Part shown: piece by piece, positions 1 through 8,786 of the stretch
Layout: the number at the start of each line of letters is the position of its first letter
Position numbering within the stretch: the stretch's first letter is position 1
DNA from: Paucibacter sp. B2R-40
GTDB taxonomy: Bacteria; Pseudomonadota; Gammaproteobacteria; Burkholderiales; Burkholderiaceae_C
Reading direction: 5' to 3'
Assembly: GCF_025717555.1 (NCBI RefSeq)
Contig: NZ_JAJIRP010000010.1
Coordinates: forward strand, 161,729-225,728
Length of the DNA: 64,000 nucleotides
The notes under the pieces: generated by a model
Databases searched by the model: none
The model's input: only the letters and a program-made list of their open reading frames with translations
What the model was told of the DNA's origin: nothing
Translations under genes and position numbers: made by a program

Positions 1-2500
1 GGTCCACGGCGGTGGACAGCGGGTGGATGAAGGGATGCATGTCCGAGGTATTGAGGTCGTTCTTCTCATACCAGGTCGCGGTGGGCAAGACGATGTCCGA
101 GTACAGACAGGTCGTGCTCATGCGGAAGTCCAGCGTCACGAGCAAGTCCAGCTTGCCCTCGGGCGCCTTGGCGTGCCATTCCACTTCTTCCGGCTTGACA
201 TCATCCTTGCCCAGATCCTTGCCCTGCACACCGTGGGTCGTGCCCAAGAGATGCTTCAGGAAGTACTCATGGCCTTTGCCCGAGGAGCCCAGGATGTTGG
301 AGCGCCAGACGAACATATTGCGCGGCCAGTTAGACGGGTGGTCCGGGTCCTCGCAGCTCATGCGCAGCGAGCCGTCCTTCAGGCTCTTGACCGCATAGTC
401 CTTGGCATCCATGCCGGCAGCGGCCGCGTCCTTGACGACTTGCATCGGGTTGGTCTGCAGCTGCGGGGCGGAGGGCAACCAGCCCATGCGCTCGGCGCGC
501 ACGTTGTAGTCGATCAGGCTGCCGCCGTACTTGGCCTTGTCGGCCAGCGGCGACAAGATCTCGGACACATCCAGCTTCTCGTAGCGCCATTGGTCGGTGT
601 GGGCGTAGAAGAAACTGGTCGAGTTCATCTGCCGTGGTGGGCGGATCCAGTCGAGTGCGAAGGCCAGCGCCGTCCAGCCGGTCTGCGGACGCAGCTTTTC
701 CTGGCCGACGTAATGGGCCCAGCCGCCGCCCGACTGCCCAATACAGCCGCACATCATCAGCATATTGATGATGCCGCGGTAGTTCATATCGCAGTGGTAC
801 CAGTGATTCATCGCCGCACCGATGATGACCATCGATTTGCCACGGGTCTTGTCGGCGTTGTCGCCGAATTCACGGCCAACGGTGATGATCTGCTCACGCT
901 TCACGCCGGTGATGGACTCCGCCCAGGCTGGCGTGTAGGGCAGGTTGTCGTCATAGCTGGTCGGGCAGTCATCGACCAGGCCACGGTTGATGCCGTACTG
1001 CGCGACTTGCAGGTCAAACACGGTGGCGACCAGGCATTCGGCCGCGTCGGCATGCTTGCCCAGCTTCATGCGCACCACCGGCACGTTCCGGCTCAGCACG
1101 TCTTGCTGCTTGTTGGATTGGAAGTTCGGCGTGTCGATGCCGCCGAAATAAGGGAAACCGACGGTGGCGATCTCATGCGCCTGATCACCATCCTCCAGCA
1201 CCGACAGCTTCAGCTTCACATCGCTGTCATGCACAGCCTCTTTGGATTCGAGGTTCCACTTGCCCAGGTCCGGCCTGTCGCCCGCACCCCAGCGAAAGCC
1301 GATCGAGCCATTCGGCAGCACGACCTTACCGGCCGTGTCAAAGGCCAGCGTCTTCCAGTCGGGGTTGTTGTCCTGGCCGAGCTTGCTACCGAAGTCGCTG
1401 GCGCGCAGATAGCGGTCGGGCACCAGCAGCTCACGACCATCGGCGGTGGTGGTTTTCTTCATCTTCACCAGCAGCGGCAGGTCGGTGTAGCGGCGGGCGT
1501 AATCGTCGAAATAGGTGGAGCGCCCTTTGCCGCCATCCTTGAAGTAGAACTCCTTCAAGATCACATGACCCATCGCCATCGCGATCGCGGCGTCGGTGCC
1601 CTGCTTCGGGTGCATCCAGATGTCGGCCAGCTTGGCGACCTCGGAATAGTCCGGCGTCACCGCCACCGTCTTGGCGCCCTTGTAGCGCACCTCGGTGAAG
1701 AAGTGAGCGTCCGGCGTGCGCGTCTGCGGCACGTTGGAGCCCCAGGCGATGATGTAGTTGCTGTTGTACCAGTCGGCGCTCTCGGGCACATCGGTCTGCT
1801 CACCCCAGACCTGCGGGCTGGCCGGTGGCAGGTCGCAATACCAGTCATAGAAGCTCATGCAGACGCCGCCCATCAGACTCAGATAGCGGCTGCCGGCGGC
1901 ATAACTGATCATCGACATGGCAGGGATCGGCGAGAAGCCGATCACGCGATCGGGCCCATGCTTCTTGACCGTGTAGATATTGGCCGAAGCGATGATCTCG
2001 TTGACCTCATCCCAGGTCGAGCGCACAAAGCCGCCCAGGCCTCGGTCTTTTTGCCATTCCGTACGCTGTTCCTGGTTTTCGACCAGGTTGGTCCAGGCAT
2101 CGACCGGGCTCTTGGCCACGCCTCGTGCGGCGCGCCAATGCTTGAGCAGCGAGCCGCGCACCATCGGGTACTTGACCCGGTTGGCGCTGTACAGATACCA
2201 GGAGTAACTCGCACCTCGAGCGCAACCGCGTGGCTCGTGGTTGGGCAGATCGGGCCGCGTGCGCGGGTAATCGGTCTGCTGGGTTTCCCAGGTGACGATG
2301 CCGCCCTTGACGTAGATCTTCCAGGAGCAGGAGCCCGTGCAATTGGTGCCATGGGTGGAGCGCACGATCTTGTCATGCTGCCAACGGGCGCGGTAGGCTT
2401 CTTCCCAGGTGCGGTCTTCGGCGGTAGTGACGCCGTGTTCATTGGAGAACGTTTCCTTCGGCAGAGCGAAGTAATTCAATCGGTCGAGGAAGTGGCTCAT
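1..2500 (-). CDS. narG: Respiratory nitrate reductase alpha subunit NarG (partial, C-terminus beyond window)
   Basis: Catalytic subunit of membrane-bound nitrate reductase NarGHI, which reduces nitrate to nitrite with quinol electrons on the cytoplasmic side. The frame opens at ATG 2500 and runs off the left edge; 833 codons are visible against about 1,250 in the family. Near the N-terminus is the FS0 cluster signature, His-x3-Cys-x3-Cys (HGTNCTGSC) followed about 35 residues later by another Cys (RGCARG). The molybdenum-site region ADWYNSNYIIAWGSN lies near residue 240. AAGGAA sits six bases before the start. The gene follows narK2 by 43 bases on the same strand, so narK1-narK2-narG, presumably with HJI beyond the window, form one operon. 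Confidence 0.97.
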   Translation of the reverse strand, partial: MSHFLDRLNYFALPKETFSNEHGVTTAEDRTWEEAYRARWQHDKIVRSTHGTNCTGSCSWKIYVKGGIVTWETQQTDYPRTRPDLPNHEPRGCARGASYSWYLYSANRVKYPMVRGSLLKHWRAARGVAKSPVDAWTNLVENQEQRTEWQKDRGLGGFVRSTWDEVNEIIASANIYTVKKHGPDRVIGFSPIPAMSMISYAAGSRYLSLMGGVCMSFYDWYCDLPPASPQVWGEQTDVPESADWYNSNYIIAWGSNVPQTRTPDAHFFTEVRYKGAKTVAVTPDYSEVAKLADIWMHPKQGTDAAIAMAMGHVILKEFYFKDGGKGRSTYFDDYARRYTDLPLLVKMKKTTTADGRELLVPDRYLRASDFGSKLGQDNNPDWKTLAFDTAGKVVLPNGSIGFRWGAGDRPDLGKWNLESKEAVHDSDVKLKLSVLEDGDQAHEIATVGFPYFGGIDTPNFQSNKQQDVLSRNVPVVRMKLGKHADAAECLVATVFDLQVAQYGINRGLVDDCPTSYDDNLPYTPAWAESITGVKREQIITVGREFGDNADKTRGKSMVIIGAAMNHWYHCDMNYRGIINMLMMCGCIGQSGGGWAHYVGQEKLRPQTGWTALAFALDWIRPPRQMNSTSFFYAHTDQWRYEKLDVSEILSPLADKAKYGGSLIDYNVRAERMGWLPSAPQLQTNPMQVVKDAAAAGMDAKDYAVKSLKDGSLRMSCEDPDHPSNWPRNMFVWRSNILGSSGKGHEYFLKHLLGTTHGVQGKDLGKDDVKPEEVEWHAKAPEGKLDLLVTLDFRMSTTCLYSDIVLPTATWYEKNDLNTSDMHPFIHPLSTAVD

Positions 2501-2543
2501 GGTCTATTCCTTGTTTTTCGTTTGTTCTTCGTTTGCTCTAAGT

Positions 2544-4196
2544 TCATGGGTTCTTGACATACGCGTTGGCGCGCAGATAGAACCACCAGTTCAAAATCAG
2601 GCAGACGGCGTAAAAAACCGCGAAGCCGTAGAAGGCGTATTGCGGCGTACCGGCCTTGATCTGCTGCCCGATCAGCACAGGGGCGATGAAGGCGCCGTAG
2701 GCGGCGACGGCCGAGGTCCAGCCCAACACTGGGCCGGCTTGGGCCTTGTCGAAGATGAAGCCAACGCTGCGGAAGGTCGAGCCATTGCCCACGCCGGTGG
2801 CGGCAAACAGCAGGATGAACAGCCCCATGAAGAGCTGGAAGTACTGCTCGGGCGTGCTTGATTGGTAGGCCTGCATCATCACGTAGCCGACCGCTGCGGA
2901 AGCGAACACCATGATGGCCGAGATCACCTGGGTGACGATGGATCCGCCTACCTTGTCGGCGATCCAGCCGCCGATCGGCCGCACCGCTGCGCCAACGAAA
3001 GGGCCAATCCAGGCATAGGTCAGTGCCGACGGTGCGTTAGGGTTCTTCAAGGTGTGTTGCAGCACGCCGGCCGCATCGGGCGCATGGATGAAGCCGAAGA
3101 TCACCGTGATCGCCAGTGGCAAGGCCATCGAGAAGCCGATGAAGCTGCCGAAGGTCACCACATACAGCGCCGTCATCGCCCAGGTGTGCTTGTTCTTGAA
3201 GATCGCGAACTGCTTTGTAACGCCCTCTTTCATCGTGCCAAAGGCGGCCAGCTTCATCACCACAAGCGCGGCGATGATGTCGAGCGGGATCGCCACCCAC
3301 ATATTCAGCAGACCCAAGCCGGTAGGCGCCGGCAGGTAGAGATAGAGCATCGCGATCGAAGGTACGAAGGCGAGCGAATACAGATAGATGATCTTGCCGA
3401 AAGCGGTCAAGGGCGAGCCAGTATCGGGAGACACCGTCTTCAGATTGCTCATGCCGAACCAGCAAAGAATCGACAGTGGCACCAGCGACAAGACCCAGGC
3501 GAAACCGGCGTTTTGAATCCAGGTAGGCGTGCCGGCCAGAATCTTGCCGAGAATCCAACCACTGTCCTTGATCAGCGGCCGCGACTCGCCACCCAAGGCG
3601 CCGAACAGGCCCACCGTCATCACCAGCGGGATCACGATCTGCATCGTCGTGACGCCGAAATTACCCAGGCCGGCATTCAAGCCTAGCGCCGTGCCCTGCA
3701 AGCGCTTGGGAAAGAAGGGGCTGATATTGGACATCGAGGAGGCAAAGTTGCCGCCGCCCACACCCGACCACAGCGCCATCAGCTGGAACACCCACAGCGG
3801 CCACTCGGGATGCTGCAGCGCCACACCGGTGCCGATAGCAGGAGCCAAGAGCATCGCTGTGGTCAGAAATATGGTGTTGCGCCCACCGGCCATGCGGATC
3901 AGGAAGGAGGCCGGGATGCGCATGGTGGCGCCCGAGATGCCGGCAATCGCCGTCAGCGTGAACAGCTCATCCTTGCTGAAGGGAAAGCCCAGGTTGAGCA
4001 TCTGCACCGTGATGATGCCCCACATGCCCCAGACCGCGAAACCGCAGAGCAACGCAGGAATCGAGATCCAGAGATTGCGGTAGGCGATTTTCTTGCCGGT
4101 GGATTCCCAGAATTTTTCGTCCTCGGGGCGCCAGTCGGCAATATCTGCCGTGCCGCCATCGGCGACCGGTGCGCCGGCCTTGCTCATGGTGTTCAT
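2544..4196 (-). CDS. narK2: NarK2-type nitrate/nitrite transporter
   Basis: A 550-residue major facilitator protein of the nitrate/nitrite porter family with about 12 hydrophobic segments. The family signature GGGNFASSMSNISPFFPK is in the first half and GVGNGSTFRSVGFIF near the end. Its length and the central cytoplasmic loop match the NarK2 type, usually regarded as a nitrate/nitrite antiporter; the exchange mode is inferred. The open frame extends upstream to 4304, but ATG 4196 (MNTMSKAG) is preferred because AAAGGA precedes it and the upstream extension overlaps narK1 with no transporter-like sequence. It is 29 bases downstream of narK1 and 43 upstream of narG. Confidence 0.93.
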   Translation of the reverse strand: MNTMSKAGAPVADGGTADIADWRPEDEKFWESTGKKIAYRNLWISIPALLCGFAVWGMWGIITVQMLNLGFPFSKDELFTLTAIAGISGATMRIPASFLIRMAGGRNTIFLTTAMLLAPAIGTGVALQHPEWPLWVFQLMALWSGVGGGNFASSMSNISPFFPKRLQGTALGLNAGLGNFGVTTMQIVIPLVMTVGLFGALGGESRPLIKDSGWILGKILAGTPTWIQNAGFAWVLSLVPLSILCWFGMSNLKTVSPDTGSPLTAFGKIIYLYSLAFVPSIAMLYLYLPAPTGLGLLNMWVAIPLDIIAALVVMKLAAFGTMKEGVTKQFAIFKNKHTWAMTALYVVTFGSFIGFSMALPLAITVIFGFIHAPDAAGVLQHTLKNPNAPSALTYAWIGPFVGAAVRPIGGWIADKVGGSIVTQVISAIMVFASAAVGYVMMQAYQSSTPEQYFQLFMGLFILLFAATGVGNGSTFRSVGFIFDKAQAGPVLGWTSAVAAYGAFIAPVLIGQQIKAGTPQYAFYGFAVFYAVCLILNWWFYLRANAYVKNP

Positions 4197-4225
4197 AGCT
4201 ATGTGTTCCTTTGTTGACGCTCGAC

Positions 4226-5539
4226 TTAGCGAGCGAAGGACTGCGAAATTGGCGAAGCGGGGGCGTTCTTGCCCATCAGTTCGGTTTTTCGTACTTCGGT
4301 CCAATACATCCAGATCAAGGAGACCCAGACCACCGCATACATCAGCATGAAAGCGCTGGAGCGGATGCCGGTCAGGTCCATCAAGGCGCCGAACATGATG
4401 GGCAGCACAAAGCCGCCAAGGCCACCGGCCAGGCCCACGATGCCGGAGATGGTGCCGATATTGGCGCCGTAGTCATCGCTGATGTACTTGAAGACGCTGG
4501 CCTTGCCGAAAGCCCAGGCGATGCCCAGCGTGAACATCAGGCCGGTGAAAGCATAGACATTGAGGCCGATGTGGAAGGTCTTGGGGCCATTGACCGTCAT
4601 CACGGTGAAGTCGGTCTGCGGGTAGGACAAGATAAAGAGGCAAATCCAGCTCACCCACAGCACCCACCAGGTGACGTTGTGTGCGCCATGCTTGTCCGAC
4701 ATCCAGCCCCCCACCGCACGCAACACACCCCCGGGCAAGGAAAAGCAGGCGGCCAGCAAGGCGGCGACGCGAATGTCGAGGCCGTATTCACCGACGTAGT
4801 ACTGCACCATCCACAGGCTCAAGGCCACATAACCGCCGAACACGATGGAGTAGTACTGGCAGTACTTCAAGACCCGTGGGTCCTTCAAGGCCTTCAGCTG
4901 CGACACGAAGCTGGCATTGCTGGCGACCAGATGTTTGTCGTCCGAATGGCTGAAGAACCAGAAAAGGATGGCGGTGCCGAGCAGCACGGCGGCATAGACA
5001 TGCGGCACCATGGTCCAGCCGAAGGCCACGACCAGGCCAGGGGCGACGAATTTGTTGACCGCCGCGCCGGAGTTGCCGGCACCGAACACGCCCATCGCAA
5101 AACCCTGCCGATTCTTCGGGAACCAGCGCGCTACATAAGGCGTGCCGACCGAGAACGAGCCGCCGGCCAGGCCGACAAACAGACCGATCACGAGGAAATG
5201 CCAGTAAGCGGTGGCATAACTCATCAGCCAGATGGGCAAGACGCAAGCCATCATCAGACAGAAGAAGACGATGCGGCCGCCGAACTTGTCGGTCCAGATA
5301 CCCAGCGGCACACGGATCAGCGAGCCACTCAAGACCGGCATCGCGGTCAGCAGGCCGAACTCGGTCGAATTCAGGTTCAACGCTTTCTTGATCGGGATGC
5401 CGATCACGCCAAACATCATCCAGACCATAAAGCAAACGGTAAAAGCCAGCGTGCTGACGACCAAGACGCTGAGCGCCTTGCGGCCTTGGCTTGATGCATC
5501 GACGCTGGCGCCAACAGGACTTGCGGGGTTCACAGACAT
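4226..5539 (-). CDS. narK1: NarK1-type nitrate transporter
   Basis: A 437-residue major facilitator protein, shorter than its neighbour and typical of NarK1, usually regarded as a nitrate/proton symporter that starts nitrate uptake before nitrite accumulates. The C-terminal stretch around IGTISGIVGLAGGLGG and DLTGIRSSAFMLMY is strongly diagnostic. About 12 membrane segments are visible. ATG 5539 is preceded by GGAG. It is the first gene of the narK1-narK2-narG unit. The 200-base space before it, up to the end of narL, contains an FNR-like box. In many denitrifiers the same pair of porters occurs fused; here they are separate genes. Confidence 0.94.
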   Translation of the reverse strand: MSVNPASPVGASVDASSQGRKALSVLVVSTLAFTVCFMVWMMFGVIGIPIKKALNLNSTEFGLLTAMPVLSGSLIRVPLGIWTDKFGGRIVFFCLMMACVLPIWLMSYATAYWHFLVIGLFVGLAGGSFSVGTPYVARWFPKNRQGFAMGVFGAGNSGAAVNKFVAPGLVVAFGWTMVPHVYAAVLLGTAILFWFFSHSDDKHLVASNASFVSQLKALKDPRVLKYCQYYSIVFGGYVALSLWMVQYYVGEYGLDIRVAALLAACFSLPGGVLRAVGGWMSDKHGAHNVTWWVLWVSWICLFILSYPQTDFTVMTVNGPKTFHIGLNVYAFTGLMFTLGIAWAFGKASVFKYISDDYGANIGTISGIVGLAGGLGGFVLPIMFGALMDLTGIRSSAFMLMYAVVWVSLIWMYWTEVRKTELMGKNAPASPISQSFAR

Positions 5540-5681
5540 GGAGGTTCTCCTCTTTTCTATGTCTGTGACTGTCCCGGATCAGCGTCGCGGCGAACATCCT
5601 TCCAAGGGTAGGCGCCAGGCCGCCATAAGGACGATGACACCACGCCGGCCATAGTTCCTTCGAACTAGCCGGCGCTTAAGT

Positions 5682-5695
5682 TTGCGTTTGATCAA
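5682..5695. promoter_or_regulatory. FNR/DNR-like box upstream of narK1
   Basis: Read on the minus strand this is TTGATCAAACGCAA, matching the FNR consensus TTGAT-N4-ATCAA in 8 of 10 positions with one perfect half. Its centre is about 149 bases upstream of the narK1 ATG. A class II position (-41.5) would put the transcript start near 5647 and a leader of about 107 bases. The -10 hexamer is unclear (AACTAT is the nearest, slightly displaced). Oxygen- or nitric-oxide-responsive control of narK1K2G is expected for these genes; the site itself is inferred. Confidence 0.5.
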
Positions 5696-5739
5696 GGTGC
5701 CGGCCTCATGAAGCCCGGCCCGCAAAAAGCCAGCCTTGG

Positions 5740-6399
5740 CTAACCCAGGCCCCGCTCGCTCGCCCAGACCGCCACCTGCACGCGCGAACTCAGGTTCAAC
5801 TTGCGCAGAATATGCTGGACGTGGATCTTCACCGTCGTCTCGGCAATGCCCAGCGTGCGGGCAATTTCCTTGTTGCTGGCGCCGCGTGCGATTTCGCGCA
5901 ACAGCTCTTGCTCGCGCGGCGACAGCAAAGACTCCTCGGCCGCGCTGGCTGCACAAGGGGGCGGCGCAGCCGCAGTGGACGCCTTGAAGGCACGCACCAG
6001 CTTGTGCGTCATCTCGGCGCTGACCACCGACTCTCCGCCGACGGCACGGCGGATCGCTGCCGCCAGGTCTTGCCCGTCAATGGTCTTGAGCAAATAGCCG
6101 GCCGCACCAGCGCGCAAGGCAGCGGCCAGATCTTCTTCGTCCTCGCTGACTGTCAACATGATGAACTGGGTGTCGGGCGCCACCTCCAACAAGCCGGGCA
6201 GCAAATCAACACCGCGCACACCGGGCATATGGTTGTCCAGCAACACGACGGCAGGTTGCAGTTCCTTGACCCGACGCAAGGCCTCGACGCCGTCTGCCGC
6301 CTCCCCCACCACCTCCAGCCCTGGCTCATGGGTCAACAGAGCGGTCAGGCCGCGGCGAAACAGGCTGTGGTCATCGACCACCATCACGCGAATAGTCAT
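5740..6399 (-). CDS. narL: Nitrate/nitrite response regulator NarL
   Basis: A 219-residue two-component response regulator. The receiver domain (about residues 1-120) has the acidic pair VDDH near residue 9 and the phospho-acceptor Asp55 in VVLLDNHMPG. A linker leads to a LuxR-type DNA-binding domain (about 155-212) with LSPREQELL and NKEIARTLGIAETTVKIHV. Its partner is the nitrate sensor NarX, encoded 18 bases upstream on the same strand. ATG 6399 is chosen; a TTG three codons earlier is possible. It presumably controls the nar transport and reductase genes immediately downstream. Confidence 0.94.
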   Translation of the reverse strand: MTIRVMVVDDHSLFRRGLTALLTHEPGLEVVGEAADGVEALRRVKELQPAVVLLDNHMPGVRGVDLLPGLLEVAPDTQFIMLTVSEDEEDLAAALRAGAAGYLLKTIDGQDLAAAIRRAVGGESVVSAEMTHKLVRAFKASTAAAPPPCAASAAEESLLSPREQELLREIARGASNKEIARTLGIAETTVKIHVQHILRKLNLSSRVQVAVWASERGLG

Positions 6400-6417
6400 G
6401 GCACGCAAACGGTTAAC

Positions 6418-8358
6418 TTAAACGGACCTAGCGGCAAGTCCGGGATCCGGGGCAACATCGGCCACAAGGCTGATGTCGGGCACTGAACTGCGGCCCTGCG
6501 GCGGCAGCGTCAGGCTGATCTGCGTGCCCTGCCCCGCCTGACTGCTCACCTGCAAGGTGGCGCCGATGCGCTGGGCACGCTCGCGCATGATGTGCAGGCC
6601 GACATGGGTCTCATCGAAACGCCCGGCAAGCGCGTCGAAGCCGGCGCCATCATCGCGCACCTCAAAACGCCACTGCGGCGACTGCGTGACGCGCAACTCC
6701 ACCGAGCTTGCACCGGCATGTTTGCGCACATTGGAGAGCGCTTCTTGCAACACATGCAAGACCTGCACCTGCTGGTCAGGCGGCAAGGGCACGCCCTGCC
6801 CGGCCATCGTCAGCTGCGTGCTGAGCCCGCTTTGCAGCTCGAATTTAGACAAGGTGCTGCGCAGCGCGTGCGCAATATCCTCTTGGTCGGGCCGGGTGCG
6901 AAAGTGCAAGAGCAACTCGCGCACATCGGCATAACTTTCCTTCACACCGGCATCAATTTCGGCCAAGCTCGCCTCCACTTCCTGCGAGTGCCCCTCCTTG
7001 ATCCCACGGCGCAACAGTTGCACCTGGATTTTCAAGAAGGCAAGCGACTGCGCGATCGAGTCGTGCAGCTCCTGCGCCATCAAATTGCGCTCCTCGCTGA
7101 CCGCCATCTCGCGCATGCGTGAGGCCAGGCGCAGATTGTCCAGCTGCGTCGCGACCTGGCCCGCCAAGGCGTCCAGCAAATGGCGCTCTTCTTCAGAGAT
7201 GAGTCGCTCGCCGTAAAAAAACAGCTCAACCTCGCCGACCGTGCGGTTGGGCGTACGCATCGGAATCGCGACCACGGTCTGATAGCCGGCCGCCTCGCAA
7301 TGCTTGAGCTTGCGCTGGCCCAAGGCCCGAATCGGAATGATGCGCGCGCCGGCCACGGTCTCCAGATGCTCGCCGCAAGCACAGTCGCCCCTGCGCACGC
7401 AGGCTTCGGCCTCGACCATGCTGGCCGGCAGCCGGTGATGCCCCAACATCAACAGGCGTTCGCCGTCCTCGGCCGCCAAACGCACGGCGGCCGCATCGGC
7501 ACCTGAGATGCGGCAGATCTTCGCGGCAAACTCTTGTGCCAAGTCCTGGGTGCTGGGCTGGCTTTGCACCGCCATCAGGGCGACGTCATACAGTGCGGCC
7601 AAACGCTCGTTCTGGCGTGCCAGATCCGCCGTCTTCTCGGCCACTTTGTGTTCCAAGCCCCGGTAAGAACCCTCCAGCGCGTCGGCCATGGCGTTGAAGC
7701 CCAAGGCCAGTGAACTGAACTCTTCGACGGTGTTGCTTTCATCGATGCGAAGCGAAAAGTCGCGCGCCGCCATCTGCTTCAGGCCATCACGCAAGCGCTG
7801 CAAGGGCTGAATGATCCAGACAAAAGTGCCCGACACAAACACCACCGAGGCGGCAGCCACCAGCACCACCAAGCCGAAACACAGGCCGCCGAGCAAGGCG
7901 GTGCGGGTGGCGATGGCATTCTCGATGGCCGAAACAAAGGCATCGACCGTGTTGACAAATTGATCGGCCTGGCGGCGCAGCTGCGCTCCGTCGCTGGACT
8001 CCAGGAGTTGCTGGCGCAGCGGCAACCAAGCCTGTTCAACATCCGCAAAGCGGTCAAGACTGGCCCGGTTGTCGGGGATGAACAGCGGGCGACTGGGGTC
8101 GCCGCGACGCAGGCTCAGGACCATGGAGTCGAAGTCGGCCACGCCTTGCTTCAACTCGACACGCTCGCCGGCCTGCTGCATCAGTGTCAGCTTGTAGGTC
8201 AGCATGCGCATGCGGCCGGCCTCGTTGATGGCGCCCGCGCCGCCCTCCAACTGCCATGACACCCAAAGCGTGAAGGCGATCGAGGCCAGCGCCACGACCA
8301 AAAATGTGGTTTGAATCAGGGCGAGCTTGCCCGCCAATGTTCGATAGAGCTTGCGCAT
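6418..8358 (-). CDS. narX: Nitrate/nitrite sensor histidine kinase NarX
   Basis: A 646-residue membrane sensor kinase. A first transmembrane helix (about 12-34) is followed at residues 44-57 by the nitrate-binding P-box (INEAGRMRMLTYKL), a periplasmic helical domain, a second helix, HAMP, a GAF-like region with the cysteine cluster CVRRGDCACGE typical of NarX/NarQ, a HisKA_3 box with the phospho-acceptor His (ELHDSIAQSL) and an ATPase domain (NVRKHAGAS, DDGAGF). ATG 8358 is the only start that keeps the first helix; an in-frame stop (TAG, 8389-8391) lies just upstream. There is no Shine-Dalgarno sequence; the start codon is the end of a perfect hairpin and lies about 41 bases from an FNR-like box. 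Confidence 0.95.
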   Translation of the reverse strand: MRKLYRTLAGKLALIQTTFLVVALASIAFTLWVSWQLEGGAGAINEAGRMRMLTYKLTLMQQAGERVELKQGVADFDSMVLSLRRGDPSRPLFIPDNRASLDRFADVEQAWLPLRQQLLESSDGAQLRRQADQFVNTVDAFVSAIENAIATRTALLGGLCFGLVVLVAAASVVFVSGTFVWIIQPLQRLRDGLKQMAARDFSLRIDESNTVEEFSSLALGFNAMADALEGSYRGLEHKVAEKTADLARQNERLAALYDVALMAVQSQPSTQDLAQEFAAKICRISGADAAAVRLAAEDGERLLMLGHHRLPASMVEAEACVRRGDCACGEHLETVAGARIIPIRALGQRKLKHCEAAGYQTVVAIPMRTPNRTVGEVELFFYGERLISEEERHLLDALAGQVATQLDNLRLASRMREMAVSEERNLMAQELHDSIAQSLAFLKIQVQLLRRGIKEGHSQEVEASLAEIDAGVKESYADVRELLLHFRTRPDQEDIAHALRSTLSKFELQSGLSTQLTMAGQGVPLPPDQQVQVLHVLQEALSNVRKHAGASSVELRVTQSPQWRFEVRDDGAGFDALAGRFDETHVGLHIMRERAQRIGATLQVSSQAGQGTQISLTLPPQGRSSVPDISLVADVAPDPGLAARSV

Positions 8359-8381
8359 GCCGCAGGGTAGGCCTGCGGCAT
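8357..8381 (-). promoter_or_regulatory. Perfect inverted repeat ending in the narX start codon
   Basis: ATGCCGCAGG at 8357-8366 and its exact complement at 8372-8381 flank a 5-base loop, forming a 10 bp stem whose last two bases are the A and T of the narX ATG. If the mRNA starts upstream, the hairpin would bury the start codon. If transcription starts at the ATG, as the nearby FNR-like box allows, the repeat would be a DNA element covering the -10 region. Confidence 0.6.
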
Positions 8382-8391
8382 GGGGCGACTA

Positions 8392-8405
8392 TTGACCTAA
8401 GTCAA
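8392..8405. promoter_or_regulatory. FNR/DNR-like palindrome upstream of narX
   Basis: TTGACCTAAGTCAA is a perfect dyad, TTGAC-N4-GTCAA, which matches the FNR consensus in 8 of 10 positions and equals the G/C half-site variant seen in DNR/NNR-type sites. Its centre is 40.5 bases from the first base of the narX ATG. On the minus strand TACCCT (8369-8364) sits 22 bases after the box, the right distance for the -10 of a class II FNR promoter. Confidence 0.55.
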
Positions 8406-8437
8406 GCAGCCGCGTTTCGAGAATCTTGCAGCAGCCT

Positions 8438-8626
8438 TTAATTGGATGCGGCGGAAGCGGGGGCTGGCGCGACCAAAGCGGCCGAGGCGGCCGAAGCTGA
8501 CTCTTCGACATGCGGTGCGGCCACGTCGTGCTTTTCTCCGCTCATATCAACGTTTCCGCCGCTCTTCATCAAGATAAAGATGGCCAGGGCAGCAAAAACG
8601 GCAAAGCCGACGAGTAATTTCCACAT
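8438..8626 (-). CDS. Small single-pass membrane protein of unknown function
   Basis: A 62-residue protein with one N-terminal hydrophobic helix (MWKLLVGFAVFAALAIFILM), a polar stretch with DMSGEKHD, and an Ala/Ser/Pro-rich tail. Such proteins occur in Burkholderiales as conserved hypotheticals; no function is known to me. ATG 8626 starts the hydrophobic helix directly; an upstream TTG at 8662 is less likely. It is between narX and the MHS permease, on the same strand, with its own upstream gap containing the permease terminator. Confidence 0.6.
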   Translation of the reverse strand: MWKLLVGFAVFAALAIFILMKSGGNVDMSGEKHDVAAPHVEESASAASAALVAPAPASAASN

Positions 8627-8722
8627 GATTTGGTTCCAGTTCAAAGAAAAGGTTAGCAGCAACTTTTATTGTCACCGAGCTTGCTGACTCCAGCCTGAGA
8701 GCGCTTTGGCAAAGCCCAATTG

Positions 8723-8747
8723 AAAAAGGGCGACCCTAAGGCCGCCC
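8723..8747 (-). terminator. Intrinsic terminator of the MHS permease gene
   Basis: On the minus strand GGGCGGCC and GGTCGCCC form an 8 bp stem (one G-U pair) around the loop TTAG, followed by TTTTT. It begins 39 bases after the permease stop codon, which is a typical distance. Confidence 0.85.
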
Positions 8748-8786
8748 CGTGCAATTCAAGCGTTTGGCTCGCTGAGGAGCTTGGGC

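Noticed and set aside
23..2557. Very long plus-strand open frame opposite narG
   Set aside because: It is the complementary shadow of narG caused by high GC; its translation is His/Arg/Gly-rich with no family features, while narG motifs are unambiguous.
8359..8381. Short open frame from the ATG at 8381 overlapping narX
   Set aside because: It is out of frame with narX, about 21 codons long, and lies within the hairpin; no evidence for translation.
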